DNA from: Candidatus Uhrbacteria bacterium
Lineage (GTDB): Bacteria > Patescibacteriota > Patescibacteriia > 2-12-FULL-60-25
Assembly: GCA_009691315.1 (NCBI GenBank)
Contig: SICT01000069.1
Location: 1-5,763, forward strand
Direction of reading: 5' to 3'
Length of the DNA stretch: 5,763 bases
Positions 5,652 through 5,763 of this stretch are shown piece by piece. Position numbers and translations under genes: made by a program. The stretch's first letter is position 1. The number at the start of each line of letters is the position of its first letter. Below the pieces are notes generated by a model, which was not told the DNA's origin, made no database searches, and saw nothing but the letters and a program-made list of their open reading frames with translations.

Positions 5652-5763
5652 TTATTTTTTTCCATTGCACGTTTTTGGATCCCACAATCCACGCTTCTCA
5701 CGTTCGGCTTCAGCTTGCAAACGCTTGAGCTGAGCGCGGCGTATTTTATTCATCGGAAACGAA
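5652..5763 (-). CDS. C-terminal end of a probable SNase-like (thermonuclease family) protein, 5'-partial
   Basis: Only the last 36 residues lie in the window, and the frame is open across the right edge. They read as a basic amphipathic helix (QLKRLQAEAEREKRG) followed by GLWDPKTCNGKK and a TAA stop. A terminal helix rich in A, E, K and R ending in RGLW is typical of the C-terminus of staphylococcal-nuclease-like (thermonuclease) proteins, which are often secreted and cut DNA or RNA. The catalytic part is outside the window, so activity cannot be judged. A cysteine lies in the tail (KTCNG), and the next gene on the same strand is a disulfide-forming VKOR protein nine bases away, which suggests a shared transcript. 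An ATG at 5753 exists but would give a meaningless 33-residue peptide, so a truncated longer gene is the better reading. The family call is from memory of the tail pattern only. Confidence 0.6.
   Translation of the reverse strand, partial: SFPMNKIRRAQLKRLQAEAEREKRGLWDPKTCNGKK

Overview
The window is densely packed bacterial DNA: eight protein genes, the two outermost possibly or certainly cut by the window edges, and no non-coding gap longer than about 85 bases. No RNA gene, insertion sequence or CRISPR array is visible. Several traits fit a small-genome lineage such as Patescibacteria (CPR): very tight spacing, overlapping convergent stop codons, almost no Shine-Dalgarno sequences, a YruB-type mini-glutaredoxin, a divergent Fe/Mn superoxide dismutase and a stand-alone VKOR protein. 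This placement is inference from gene style, not from a marker gene. TAA, TAG and TGA all appear as stops, and no gene needs UGA read as an amino acid.

Layout from left to right. Positions 25-624 (+) hold an unrecognised charged helical protein whose frame is open to the left edge. Positions 621-1550 (-) hold an unrecognised predicted lipoprotein, which meets the first gene tail to tail. An 85-bp divergent promoter region (1551-1635) follows. Positions 1636-3244 (+) are a compact three-gene antioxidant operon: a Bcp/PrxQ-type peroxiredoxin, an Fe/Mn-family superoxide dismutase and an AhpC-type 2-Cys peroxiredoxin. On the minus strand, read right to left, lie the C-terminal end of a probable staphylococcal-nuclease-like protein (5763-5652), a VKOR-family membrane protein (5642-5109), an M17 leucyl aminopeptidase (5082-3547) and a small glutaredoxin (3495-3241). 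The glutaredoxin has its own extended -10 promoter and ends tail to tail with the AhpC-like gene.

How the genes fit together. The dismutase would turn superoxide into hydrogen peroxide and the two peroxiredoxins would remove it. The neighbouring glutaredoxin could supply reducing equivalents to a peroxiredoxin or another disulfide enzyme. On the outer side of the membrane, VKOR would make disulfides, possibly in the adjacent cysteine-containing nuclease. The locus therefore looks like a thiol-redox and oxidative-stress island with a peptidase embedded in it.

The points most worth a second look are a 24-bp hairpin-forming sequence that appears to have been inserted in frame into the aminopeptidase gene, the variant active-site shell of the dismutase, a perfect DnaA-box match overlapping the glutaredoxin promoter, and near-absence of Shine-Dalgarno signals.
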